A stretch of DNA of 59,957 nt from Oscillospiraceae bacterium (GTDB lineage Bacteria > Bacillota > Clostridia > Oscillospirales > Oscillospiraceae): NCBI GenBank assembly GCA_022794215.1, contig JAAWEH010000023.1, forward strand, positions 1-59,957. Reading direction: 5' to 3'. Of the stretch, positions 41,106 to 49,522 are shown one piece after another. Under the pieces are notes generated by a model. It had not been told where the DNA came from. It was given only the letters and a program-made list of their open reading frames with translations, and did no database searches. Position 1 is the first letter of the stretch. Each line of letters begins with the position of its first letter. The translations under genes and the position numbers were made by a program.

Positions 41106-42479
41106 ATGCTGGAACGGATCGCGGACGGACTTTGGCAGCCCTGGCTGCTGGGGCTTTTTCTGCTGGTGGGGCTGTGGTGTTCCATAGGCAGCGGCTTTTT
41201 CCAATTTTTCGACTTTACAACCTGGTGGAAAGGCTCAATAGGCAGCCTCCTCCAAGCCAAAGAGCGGCAGGGGCGGGGGGGCCTTACCCAGTTCCAGGCC
41301 CTTTCCACCGCCCTGGCCTCCACCATCGGCACCGGTTCTATTGCGGGGGTGGCCACCGCCATCTTTTTCGGTGGGCCGGGGGCGGTATTCTGGATGTGGG
41401 TCTCCGCCCTGGTGGGGCTGATGACCAGCCTGGTGGAAAAGACCCTGGCAGTCAAATACCGCCGCCGAACCAAAACCGGCTGGGAGGGCGGGCCCATGGA
41501 ATACATGGCCCGCCTGGGCTGGAAGGGGGCGGGAAAGTGGTTTTCCCTGTGGTGTATACTGGCCTCTCTTACCGGGGGAGCCCTGGTTCAGTCCAACTCC
41601 ATCTCCGCCGCCCTCCATGCCGCCCTGGGCTGGAACCGGCTGTGGGTGGGGGTTGCGGTGGCGGTGTGTACCGGCGTGGTAATTCTGGGCGGGATTGGCC
41701 GGGTGGGACGGGTCAGCGAAAAGCTGGTGCCCACGATGGCCCTTCTTTTCCTGGCCACGGGCACGGCGGTGATCGCCGCTCATGCCGGAGCCATCCTGCC
41801 TGCCCTGCGGCAGATCGTGACCTGCGCCTTTACCCCCTCGGCGGCCCTGGGGGGCGCATCGGGCTACGGAGTGTCCGCTGCCCTGCGCTACGGGGTGGCC
41901 CGAGGGGTGTTCACCAACGAGGCCGGCGTGGGCTCCTCCGCCATGGCCCATGCCGCCGCTGATGCGGAAAGCCCGGTGCAGGAAGGTTACTGGGGGATGT
42001 TTGAGGTGTTCTTCGCCACCATAGTGGTCTGCAGTGTTACCGCCCTTTGCATCCTGACCTCTGGGGTCTATGACCCGGCCGCCGCCTTGACAGCTATCCG
42101 GGAGGGGAGTGTCACCGGTGCCATGACAGGGGCGCCCTTGTCCGCTGCGGCCTTTTCCACCCTTTTCGGAAGGTGGGGCAGCCTCATCGTGGCGGTTTGC
42201 CTGCTTCTGTTTGCCTTTACCTCTCTGCTGGGCTGGAGCTATTACGGCGAGCGGGGCCTTGCCCACCTGACAGGGGAGAGAAAACTGCGGTGGTTTTTCC
42301 GCGTGGCTTTTCTGACAACGGTGGTGGCGGGGAGCATAGGGGGCGTCGGCCAGGTCTGGGCCCTGTCGGATATCTGCAACGGTCTGATGGCCCTGCCCAA
42401 CCTGCTGGCGGTGGCGGTGCTGGCCCCGGAAGTCTGGGGAGATCTGAAGCGGGAAAGAGAAGCTCCATACCGGAAATAA
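41106..42479 (+). CDS. Sodium:alanine symporter (AGCS family)
   Basis: 457 residues with about 11 membrane helices. AGCS family members import alanine or glycine with Na+. GTGSIAGVATAIFFGGPGAVFWMW (helix 3 region) and VFTNEAGVGSSAMAHAAA (the conserved NEAG-GS-A signature) are both present. ATG 41106 follows GGGAAAGGGG; a much longer frame to the left is antisense to the acetyltransferase. A bidirectional terminator at 42477 overlaps the stop. Confidence 0.93.
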   Translation: MLERIADGLWQPWLLGLFLLVGLWCSIGSGFFQFFDFTTWWKGSIGSLLQAKERQGRGGLTQFQALSTALASTIGTGSIAGVATAIFFGGPGAVFWMWVSALVGLMTSLVEKTLAVKYRRRTKTGWEGGPMEYMARLGWKGAGKWFSLWCILASLTGGALVQSNSISAALHAALGWNRLWVGVAVAVCTGVVILGGIGRVGRVSEKLVPTMALLFLATGTAVIAAHAGAILPALRQIVTCAFTPSAALGGASGYGVSAALRYGVARGVFTNEAGVGSSAMAHAAADAESPVQEGYWGMFEVFFATIVVCSVTALCILTSGVYDPAAALTAIREGSVTGAMTGAPLSAAAFSTLFGRWGSLIVAVCLLLFAFTSLLGWSYYGERGLAHLTGERKLRWFFRVAFLTTVVAGSIGGVGQVWALSDICNGLMALPNLLAVAVLAPEVWGDLKREREAPYRK

Positions 42480-42516
42480 AAGCAAGGGCGGGCCGCTGGC
42501 TCGCCCTTGCTTTTAT
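42477..42516. terminator. Bidirectional terminator
   Basis: TAAAAGCAAGGGCG and CGCCCTTGCTTTTA arms, between the alanine symporter and the convergent HAD gene. Confidence 0.9.
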
Positions 42517-42595
42517 GGGTCGAAGCTGTCTTGGATCGCTTTGGCTCGTGAGGGCATCCCCTGCGGAGTCGGTGCCGGAGAAAAGCCGCGCTGAT

Positions 42596-43255
42596 TTAAG
42601 CCTGCATAAACCCCACCAGTTCTTGGGGATGATGGGCAAAGACGGAGGCGCCGTGCTGGATCAAAAAGTCCTGGCTCCGGAAGCCCCAGGTTACGGAGAT
42701 GCAGGGCAGACCGGCATTTTTTGCAGTTTGCAGATCCACATCGGAGTCCCCCACATAGACAGACCGGGCCGGATCCGCACCCAGGGCGGCCATGGTTTGG
42801 AGTACCATGATGGGGGAGGGCTTTTTGGGGATGCCTCCGGCCTCATTTTCTCCGGCGGCAAGATCCATCAGGCCGGGGAAATAGTCCTGGGCCAAGCTCT
42901 TTACCGCCGCGTCAAACTTGTTGGAGACCACAGCCAGCTTACAGCCTTTGGAACGAAGGGTTTGGAGCGCATCCAAAATGCCGGGGTAGGGGGCAGTTTT
43001 ATCCTTGCGGTGAAGCTCATAATAGGGCTTAAAAATCTCCAGGGCCCGGGCGGTCTGGTCAGGGCTTGTCCCGGCGGGAACCGCCCGTTCCATGAGCTTG
43101 GCCACCCCGTTGCCCACAAAGGATTGGATCTCCTCCCGGCTGCGGCTGGGATAACCCATCTGTGCCAGGGCATAGTTGGTGGCCTCCATCAGATCGTCCA
43201 AAGTGTCCAACAGGGTGCCGTCCAGGTCAAAGATAATGGTATCATAGCGAAGCAT
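42596..43255 (-). CDS. HAD-family phosphatase, phosphoglycolate phosphatase-like
   Basis: 219 residues. HAD fold with motif I DLDGTLLDT (residues about 10-18; first Asp is the nucleophile), motif II VVSNK, motif III Lys in PKKPSP, and motif IV GDSDVDLQTA. Best match is the Gph/PGP branch, which hydrolyses 2-phosphoglycolate from DNA repair, but pyrophosphatase PpaX-like activity is also possible. ATG 43255 follows AAAGGAGGCATTTTT. Confidence 0.85.
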   Translation of the reverse strand: MLRYDTIIFDLDGTLLDTLDDLMEATNYALAQMGYPSRSREEIQSFVGNGVAKLMERAVPAGTSPDQTARALEIFKPYYELHRKDKTAPYPGILDALQTLRSKGCKLAVVSNKFDAAVKSLAQDYFPGLMDLAAGENEAGGIPKKPSPIMVLQTMAALGADPARSVYVGDSDVDLQTAKNAGLPCISVTWGFRSQDFLIQHGASVFAHHPQELVGFMQA

Positions 43256-43334
43256 AAAAATGCCTCCTTTTTAGAATCTTTCTGCCCCATATAAATCGTT
43301 TTATGGTGTGGGGGTGTTTTGCACAAGTATTGTA

Positions 43335-44267
43335 TCATACCAGGAGACATTTGACCAGGAAAAAGGCCAAAAAACCACAGGCGGGGAAGGTGAGCAGCCA
43401 GGCGGCGCCCAGGGAGCCGGCTACCCGCTTGTTGGGGTCGGCTCCGGCGCCTAAAATGGCAGCTGCCTTTGCGTGGGTGGTGGAGACGGGAAGCCCCCAA
43501 AGGGTGCACAGCAAAAGGGCTCCGGCACAGCCCAGATCAGCGGCAAAGCCGGAGTGGGGGGTGAGGAGCACCATTTTCCGCCCCACCGTGTCAATGATCC
43601 GCCGCCCGCCCAACAGGGTGCCCAGGGCCATGACCGCCGCACAGACCCAACCGGCCCAGGGGGGCAGGGCAAAGCTGTGGCTGTCCAGAGCAAAGATCAG
43701 GGCCAGTACGCCCAGAAATTTCTGCCCGTCCTGGGCCCCGTGAAAAAATGCGGTAAGAGCGGCCCCGACCACCTGTGAACGGCGGTAGAAGCCGGTGCCT
43801 TTCTCGGGGAGCAGCCGGCGGAAAAGCCGTCCCAGGGTAAAACCCAGTACCAGAGAGAGGATAAGGCCAAAGAGAACCCAAAGGATCGCTCCCAGCCGCA
43901 GCCGCTCCGCCCCAAGGCCCAGAGCGGCTCCCGCCAGGCCGGAGATCAGAGCGTGGCTTTCGCTGGTAGGCACGCCAAAGCGCCAGGCGAAAACGGCCCA
44001 CAGGACAGTGGCAGCCAGAGCAGCGGAGAGGGCGGTCAGGGAGTGGGAACCAAAATCCGCCATAGACCAAAGAGTGCGGGCTACCGCGTCGCTGATGTTG
44101 AGGGTGCAGACCACGCCCAGGAGATTGCACAGTGCCGCAAGGGATACAGCGGCAGGGAAAGAGAGGGCTTCCGCGGCCACGGCGGTGGCAATGGCGTTGG
44201 GCGCATCGGTCCAGCCGTTGACCAGGATTACGGCGAAAAGGAGCAGCAAGACAGGAATCAATGGCAT
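43335..44267 (-). CDS. Inorganic phosphate transporter, PiT family
   Basis: 310 residues with about 9-10 membrane helices. The duplicated PiT motif is visible as VNGWTDAPNAIAT (near residue 15) and LWGLPVSTTHAKAAAI (near 250). PiT proteins carry metal phosphate into the cell with H+ or Na+. The usual partner DUF47/PhoU-like gene is not adjacent. ATG 44267 is preceded directly by GGGGGTG, and that ribosome binding site is paired in a hairpin (44273-44301), so translation or transcription may be controlled. Confidence 0.88.
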   Translation of the reverse strand: MPLIPVLLLLFAVILVNGWTDAPNAIATAVAAEALSFPAAVSLAALCNLLGVVCTLNISDAVARTLWSMADFGSHSLTALSAALAATVLWAVFAWRFGVPTSESHALISGLAGAALGLGAERLRLGAILWVLFGLILSLVLGFTLGRLFRRLLPEKGTGFYRRSQVVGAALTAFFHGAQDGQKFLGVLALIFALDSHSFALPPWAGWVCAAVMALGTLLGGRRIIDTVGRKMVLLTPHSGFAADLGCAGALLLCTLWGLPVSTTHAKAAAILGAGADPNKRVAGSLGAAWLLTFPACGFLAFFLVKCLLV

Positions 44268-44272
44268 AAAAA

Positions 44273-44301
44273 CACCCCCTGTATCATGTGTACGGGGGGT
44301 G
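44273..44301 (-). promoter_or_regulatory. Hairpin over the PiT ribosome binding site
   Basis: On the minus strand CACCCCC (44301-44295), 15-base loop, GGGGGTG (44279-44273), then TTTTT and the ATG. The 3' arm is the Shine-Dalgarno. It looks like a short terminator or a translation-blocking hairpin. The rest of 44302-44588 holds a degenerate repeat (44395-44442) and no gene. Confidence 0.5.
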
Positions 44302-44394
44302 GGGGAAGGATATGCGGATGGGAGCATGGGGATACGATTGAAAATGATGGGTTGAAGACTGTGGCGCTTGGAAAGCGATCCCGCTTGGCTGACG

Positions 44395-44442
44395 GGTGCA
44401 ATCTAATTTCGACGCGGCGGGGGTTCTGAAGGGCCGTTTTTC
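44395..44442. repeat. Degenerate dispersed repeat, copy 1
   Basis: About 48 bases starting GGGTGCAATCTAATTTC and including TTCTGAAGGGCC match a second stretch at 59278-59325 at roughly three quarters of positions, by eye. No coding frame is conserved between the two. It lies in intergenic DNA in both places. Confidence 0.45.
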
Positions 44443-44588
44443 CTCAAGCGGCTCTTCTCTTTGAGAAGAATAGTTTCCCCAAATTGCACGCAGCTAAAAT
44501 AGAAGGGGCACAAGGAATAACCACGCAAACAAGAAATATTGGGCAGAAACGGCTGTCCCGAAGCCCCCATCACAATCAAAAAAGCGCC

Positions 44589-45677
44589 TTAGGAAAACAA
44601 CCCGATGGATTCCAAAATCCGATTGACCTCATTGGCCCGCTCGCTCCAGGCGGCCGCCTTGCCATACTCCCGGCGGCGATCCCGAGCCCAAGTTCCGGTT
44701 TCAGACAGAGCCCGGGTACACAGCAGGTTAAACTCCGCCGAGGTATGGGCGCCGTAAACCACATCGGGGAAGTGCTCCACCTGGTCGGGAGAGAGCATGG
44801 CCACAATGGGCTTGCCTACGGCCAGGTATTCAAAGAGCCGGGGGGGAATCACGTCGTCATAGAGCCGTTCCCGGCGCAGCAGATGAAGGCAGACGTGGAA
44901 GGAGGCAAGGCAGTCGGGCAGATCCACTGGAGAAATGGGGTCGGGAACCACTACATTGGGCTCCTGAAGGAGCCGGGGCAGCATTCTGCAGCCCCGATCC
45001 CGGCCCAGCAGGACGAAGGTATACTCCGGGTGGGCCTGGGCCGCCCGAAGGACGGGTTCCAGATCCAGATCGGGCCAGAGGGTGCCGGCAAAGCCCAGAA
45101 TGGGCCCTTCAATGCCCTGAAGAAGCTGAGGTTTGGGAAGCTGATCCTTGGCAAACATGGGATAGTTGCAGCCGAAGGGCAGCAAGGGCACGTTGGGGTT
45201 GCAGGGGGACAGATGCCGCAGCAGATCCGGGGAGGCGGCAAAGGCCACATCCGCAGCGGCGGCCAGCTCGCTCTCCCAGCTCTCGGGATAGTCAGGCCAG
45301 TCCCGGAAGCAGTCGTAAACCAGGCCGCGGTAAGCGATGGAGTCCAGGAATTCAGCCCCGGCGGGGCTGGCGCACCAGAGGACAGGTTCCCGGAAGCGGT
45401 GCCGCTCCAGCTTGGACTGAAGGAAATGGACGGTGCGGTTGGCGGTGTAGCGGCCAAAGATCCGGCGGGTGGCGTTCTGGGTGGGCTGGGGCGGCAAGGT
45501 GTAAGAGATAAGACCCGGGCGCAGCTTCCGGCCCGGCTTGCGCCAGTCGTGGGAGCCGGGGCGGGAGGGGGGCTCAAAATAGAGCACCTCCGCATCCTTC
45601 ATCCGAGTCATCAGCTGCTGGGTGCGTGTGGGGACAGCCGACCAGGGCTGGTCGGCAAGGCAAACGATTTGTCGCAT
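44589..45677 (-). CDS. Glycosyltransferase, TuaH-like
   Basis: 362 residues. GT-B fold without clear metal motif: N-terminal acceptor domain, and a C-terminal donor domain with ILGFAGTLWPDLDL and PPRLFEYLAVGKPIVA, the E-x7-type signature of family 4-like glycosyltransferases. Similar in plan to TuaH of teichuronic acid synthesis. ATG 45677 follows AAAGGAGGCTCCACCCC. It is 39 bases downstream of the GT4-CsaB fusion and probably acts on the same cell-wall polymer. Confidence 0.8.
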   Translation of the reverse strand: MRQIVCLADQPWSAVPTRTQQLMTRMKDAEVLYFEPPSRPGSHDWRKPGRKLRPGLISYTLPPQPTQNATRRIFGRYTANRTVHFLQSKLERHRFREPVLWCASPAGAEFLDSIAYRGLVYDCFRDWPDYPESWESELAAAADVAFAASPDLLRHLSPCNPNVPLLPFGCNYPMFAKDQLPKPQLLQGIEGPILGFAGTLWPDLDLEPVLRAAQAHPEYTFVLLGRDRGCRMLPRLLQEPNVVVPDPISPVDLPDCLASFHVCLHLLRRERLYDDVIPPRLFEYLAVGKPIVAMLSPDQVEHFPDVVYGAHTSAEFNLLCTRALSETGTWARDRRREYGKAAAWSERANEVNRILESIGLFS

Positions 45678-45716
45678 GGGGTGGAGCCTCCTTTTTGGGG
45701 AGTTAGAAATTTTGAT

Positions 45717-47951
45717 TTATTGGGGCTCAAGCCCCAAAAGGCGGGCAGCGGCGTCCTGGTTGCGCCGCTCGATCTGACGCAGGCGGTTCACACCGCTGTG
45801 GAGGAAGTCGTCGTCGCCGATCCGCGCCACCGCCGCGTCGATGTTGGCCTTCAGCTCCTCCGGGGTCAGCTCCTTGAGATCGGTGTAAAGATCCTGGCCA
45901 ATGTAGGACAGGAAGGAGCTGATCTTGGGGTCATAGACCACGCCTACCAGGGGCACCCCCTGGCTGGCGGAGAAAATGAGGGCGTGGAGGCGCATGGACA
46001 CCACCGCCTTCATCCGGGAGAACAGGCCGATGGTGTGTGCGGAGGAACCGGTGTGATCGATGAGGTAATGGGGGGCCTTCATCCGCCGGGTTACCAGCTG
46101 AGCCGCCCCCACATCCAGCCGCCGCTCAATGGGCAGAAACACGGGGATGAGGCCATGCTTTTCATAGGCATAGTCGGCACATTGGGCAAAGATGTCCGCC
46201 TTGGCCTCAAACCCGGGCCAGGGACGGAGGGTAAAGCCGATATAACGGCCTGCCGGATCCAGACCGGCGCTCTCCAGAAGTCCATCCACAGTGGCGGATT
46301 CGGCGGCGGGGAGGATGACGGTGGGGTCGGCGGAAAGGACGATCTCCGGGTGGGTGACTCCCATGGCCTCCAGCTCGGTTTTGGAGTGGGTGTCCCGAAG
46401 GGTAATGGTGTCCACCCTCCTTTGAAGCACCTTGGCGCACAATTTCCGGTTGAAGGAGGAACGGATGGGCCCGATGCCGCAGCCGTACATGATGACCGGA
46501 TTGCCCAGCACCTTGGCGGCCCAGATGGTGAAGAGATAAAACCACAGGCTCCGCCGGCTGGTGGCGTCCTGCATCAAAGAGCCGCCGCCGTTGATATAGA
46601 GCTGTATGCGCCGCATGCGGCGGAGGAACCGGGGAACGTTGAAGGTATAGATGGCGTTGACCCGGTAGGTGAGGCGTGTATCCTTGGGCTTCCGGGACAG
46701 AACCCAGAGGGGCATGTCCGGATCCAGTTGGCGCATCTCCCGGACGATGGCCTCCAAAATGGCGTCGTCGCCGGCGTTGCCCCGGCCGTAGGCGCCGCAG
46801 ATGAGAACCCCGTCCCGCCTGCCTGTCTTCCGGGCTTTGCGGCGCAGGACGGCCTCATAGATCTCCATCTGGCGTTCCAGGGTGGACTCCAGGGAGAACT
46901 GAGCCTTGCCTTTTTCGTAGAGCCGGTGGCCCATGTGCTCCCGGAGGGAGCGGTCAGCGGCCAGAGCCGACAGATGGCGGGCCAGAGCCTCGTGATCCCC
47001 GGGGGGGAAGAGGAAACCGTTGACGCCGTGGTCAATGAGATAGGGGATGCCTCCAACTTGGCTGGCCACAGTGGGAAGGCCGGCCCGGGCGCCCTCGGTG
47101 ATGGCGTAGGGGAAGGTCTCCGACAGGGAGGTAAGGGTGTTGATGTCCAGGGCGTTATAATAGCTGTCAGTATCGCTGACCCAGCCGGCAAAGCGAACCT
47201 CATCTGTGACGCCCAGATCGGCGGCCAGACCTTGGAGCATGTCCCGCTGCTCGCCGTCGCCGGCAATGAGCAGGCGAAGGTTGGGACAGCTCTGGTGGGC
47301 CAGGGCAAAGCCGCGGATGAGGGTGGCGATGTCCTTCACCGGATTGAGGCGGGCGGCAATGCCGACAATAACGCTGTCCTGGGGCCAGTGGCCGGCATCT
47401 ACGCTGCGCAGGTATTGCTCCCGATCCAGCGCGGGCGTGTGGGGGGTGAAGTCCAAGCCGTTATAGATGGTAAAGAGCCGATCCGGATCGAAGCCCCGGG
47501 AGATGAGCAGGTCAGTGGTGGCGTCGGAGACGCCGATACGGTAGTCCAGCAGCCGGAGAGCCACGGTATTTACCATACCGTAGGTAAACCGGGCCAGCGG
47601 CCGGCCCAGATAGTCCAGACGGTAGTCGGAGTGGACGGTGGACACCACAGGAAGGCCGGTGCCCCGGCCCAGAAGAGCACCCATCATATTGCCCCGGGCG
47701 CCGTGGCAGTGGATGAGGTCGTAGCTGCCGGAAAGAATATACCGCTTGAGCTGGCGGTAGACCCGGAAAATATTGTTGCCGGGGAAGATCTCGGTATGGA
47801 TGCCCTTTTCCCGGGCTTCCTGGGCAAAGGGGCCGTCGGTAAAGCAGACCATGGTCACATCGATACGCTGGCTGAGATTCTGCAGGAGCATATGGACGTG
47901 GGTCTTGGCGCCGCCGGTGTCGCCGCCGCTGATGAGGTGGATGACTTTCAT
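45717..47951 (-). CDS. csaB: Fusion: GT4 glycosyltransferase plus polysaccharide pyruvyltransferase CsaB
   Basis: 744 residues. Residues 1-375 are a GT4 glycosyltransferase: GGDTGGAKTHVHMLL at the N terminus, VGIAARLNPVKDIATLI, and the donor-site SLSETFPYAITEGARAGLPTV. Residues about 384-744 are a CsaB pyruvyltransferase: GVLICGAYGRGNAGDDAILE, YINGGGSLMQD, IMYGCGIGPI and SMRLHALIFSASQGVPLVG. CsaB puts ketal-pyruvate on the secondary cell-wall polymer, the ligand of SLH domains. The two activities in one chain suggest sugar addition and pyruvylation are coupled. ATG 47951 follows GGAGGAAACC. Four SLH proteins are in this window. Confidence 0.9.
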   Translation of the reverse strand: MKVIHLISGGDTGGAKTHVHMLLQNLSQRIDVTMVCFTDGPFAQEAREKGIHTEIFPGNNIFRVYRQLKRYILSGSYDLIHCHGARGNMMGALLGRGTGLPVVSTVHSDYRLDYLGRPLARFTYGMVNTVALRLLDYRIGVSDATTDLLISRGFDPDRLFTIYNGLDFTPHTPALDREQYLRSVDAGHWPQDSVIVGIAARLNPVKDIATLIRGFALAHQSCPNLRLLIAGDGEQRDMLQGLAADLGVTDEVRFAGWVSDTDSYYNALDINTLTSLSETFPYAITEGARAGLPTVASQVGGIPYLIDHGVNGFLFPPGDHEALARHLSALAADRSLREHMGHRLYEKGKAQFSLESTLERQMEIYEAVLRRKARKTGRRDGVLICGAYGRGNAGDDAILEAIVREMRQLDPDMPLWVLSRKPKDTRLTYRVNAIYTFNVPRFLRRMRRIQLYINGGGSLMQDATSRRSLWFYLFTIWAAKVLGNPVIMYGCGIGPIRSSFNRKLCAKVLQRRVDTITLRDTHSKTELEAMGVTHPEIVLSADPTVILPAAESATVDGLLESAGLDPAGRYIGFTLRPWPGFEAKADIFAQCADYAYEKHGLIPVFLPIERRLDVGAAQLVTRRMKAPHYLIDHTGSSAHTIGLFSRMKAVVSMRLHALIFSASQGVPLVGVVYDPKISSFLSYIGQDLYTDLKELTPEELKANIDAAVARIGDDDFLHSGVNRLRQIERRNQDAAARLLGLEPQ

Positions 47952-47971
47952 GGTTTCCTCCGAAAAAAGAC

Positions 47972-48000
47972 TTGTGGGGTGGGGAAGAATGTGGTAAAAT
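47972..48000 (+). promoter_or_regulatory. Promoter for the DUF4330 gene
   Basis: TTGTGG (47972-47977), 17-bp spacer, TAAAAT (47995-48000). Weak -35. Confidence 0.5.
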
Positions 48001-48050
48001 ACAAAAGCATATGTGATGGGAGCGGCTCGGCAGAGCTCCGATCCCCTTTC

Positions 48051-48078
48051 ATTTTACCACAAGTACCAAAATATACAA
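48051..48078 (-). promoter_or_regulatory. Promoter of the GT4-csaB operon
   Basis: On the minus strand: TTGTAT (48078-48073), 16-bp spacer, TAAAAT (48056-48051). Transcribes through the divergent DUF4330 promoter, so the two may interfere. Confidence 0.55.
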
Positions 48079-48119
48079 CCAGAAATCGACGGGACAGCCC
48101 GCCATCAAGGAGAAAAAAG

Positions 48120-48662
48120 ATGAAAGACGGAAAACTGTTTGGAAAAATCAACATCATTGACCTGCTGGTACTTATCATTGCCGTTGTGATCGTGGTAGCG
48201 GTGGCCCTGAAGATGACCGGCCGGTTGGGGCCCACCATGGTGGAGACTCCCAGCGACATTGTCTACACCGTTGAGGTGAAGGGTGTGGAGAAGGAGGTCT
48301 ATGATGAGATCCTGGCCTTTATTGACCGGGCCAAGAACGAGAAGGGCAAGCCCGGAGATCAGCTGATGTCCAACGGCGCGCTGCTCAGCGCCTACATTAC
48401 CGACGCCGTTGCCGTGCCCCACGAGGCCAAGGCGGTGATCAGCTCCATGGACGGGGATGTGATCATCCCGGTGATGGAGGACACTCTGGATGTGACCTTC
48501 ACCGTGAAGGGCACTGTGGCCAACAACATCAAGACCGAGCTGGGAAGCCAGGAGGTTCGGGTGGGCAAGACCCACATTGTCAAGACCACCCATTTTGAGC
48601 TCAACGGAGGCATTATCCTCACCTGTGAGTGGGCCAGCGGCACCGGAGCAGATAACGTCTGA
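48120..48662 (+). CDS. DUF4330 protein, single membrane anchor
   Basis: 180 residues. A short cytoplasmic start (MKDGKLFGKINIID), one membrane helix (about 15-33), and an outside beta-rich domain. This is the DUF4330 layout, in which LFGKINIIDL is conserved. Function unknown; its position next to the csaB operon and wall genes suggests an envelope role. ATG 48120 follows AAGGAGAAAAAAG. The reading frame stays open far to the left but that is antisense to csaB. Confidence 0.82.
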   Translation: MKDGKLFGKINIIDLLVLIIAVVIVVAVALKMTGRLGPTMVETPSDIVYTVEVKGVEKEVYDEILAFIDRAKNEKGKPGDQLMSNGALLSAYITDAVAVPHEAKAVISSMDGDVIIPVMEDTLDVTFTVKGTVANNIKTELGSQEVRVGKTHIVKTTHFELNGGIILTCEWASGTGADNV

Positions 48663-48678
48663 GTGTGAGAGAATAGGG

Positions 48679-48709
48679 CCGGGGCGGGGAGGATCCCGCC
48701 CCGGTTTTG
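48679..48709 (+). terminator. Terminator after the DUF4330 gene
   Basis: CCGGGGCGGG and CCCGCCCCGG arms with a 6-base loop, then TTTT. Confidence 0.85.
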
Positions 48710-48733
48710 ATTTGGAAAGGAGCGGTTTGAAGG

Positions 48734-49522
48734 ATGAAAAAGCGGTTTTTTTCTTTGCTGGCGGTCTGTGCGCTGGTACTGGGCTTGATGGCTCCCGTAG
48801 GGGCGGTGGAGCTGCCCAGCGTGGAGTGCAATGGGGTGGAGACAGGCTATGTTCCCCGGCTTTTGGGGGGACGGTCCTACCTTCCCGCTGAGGAGACCGC
48901 TGCCCTTTTGGGAGCGGAGCTGACGCTGGAAGGGGGAAGAGCAAAGCTGTACCGGGGAGGGGAAAGCGTTGTTTTGCCGCTGACCCGAGTTGGAGAGGAG
49001 GAGTGCCTCCCCCTGCGGCAGGCGGGAACGGCTCTGGGCTACCAAGTGGGCTGGGATCGGGAAAGCCGTAGGGTGCTGCTGGTGGATCTGGGCTTGCCAG
49101 CCGGAGGGCAGAGCGGCAAGGTTTGGCGTCTAGAGGAGACCCAGGTTCAGGCGGGCTGGCTCACCGCCGCGGCGAAGGGCTGGGCAGAGCAGTTGGTGGC
49201 CGGAGTGGATCCCGCCTGGCTGCTGTCCGCCATTCCTCTTACCGATGGAGATACTGCCCTGGAACTGATGGCCGGGGCGGCAAAGGCCTTGGAGCAGCCG
49301 GGGGCCGCAGTGGTGACAGCCGGCGACACAACCCTGGAGCTTTGGCGGGAGGGGGAACGGTCCGTTCTGACCCTCACGGTGCCCGCGGCGGCGCTTCTTC
49401 CGGCAGAGACGCTGGGCGTGAAGGGAAAGACGGTGACGCTGAGCGTTGAGACAGGAACGGAGGAGGCGCGGGCCCTGGTGCGGCTGGGGAACTGGCAGGC
49501 CAGCGCCAGGTGGACGGCGTGA
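48734..49522 (+). CDS. Secreted protein with copper-amine-oxidase-N-like domain
   Basis: 262 residues. Signal peptide (1-25, ending VGAVE), then a domain of the copper-amine-oxidase N-terminal type (about 28-125: RSYLPAEETAALLGAEL, ECLPLRQAGTALGYQVGWD), which is a beta-rich wall or ligand-binding module and not an oxidase. The C-terminal half is acidic and unrecognised. ATG 48734 follows GGAGCGGTTTGAAGG. The TGA stop overlaps the next ATG (TGATG), so it is coupled to the PAP2 phosphatase. Confidence 0.75.
   Translation: MKKRFFSLLAVCALVLGLMAPVGAVELPSVECNGVETGYVPRLLGGRSYLPAEETAALLGAELTLEGGRAKLYRGGESVVLPLTRVGEEECLPLRQAGTALGYQVGWDRESRRVLLVDLGLPAGGQSGKVWRLEETQVQAGWLTAAAKGWAEQLVAGVDPAWLLSAIPLTDGDTALELMAGAAKALEQPGAAVVTAGDTTLELWREGERSVLTLTVPAAALLPAETLGVKGKTVTLSVETGTEEARALVRLGNWQASARWTA

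Noticed and set aside
44484-48119. A very long plus-strand open frame (over 1200 codons) running into the DUF4330 gene
   Set aside because: It is antisense to the two glycosyltransferase genes, has low-complexity Gly/Pro/His-rich translation and no domain. Only the part from ATG 48120, with a ribosome binding site and a membrane helix, is real.
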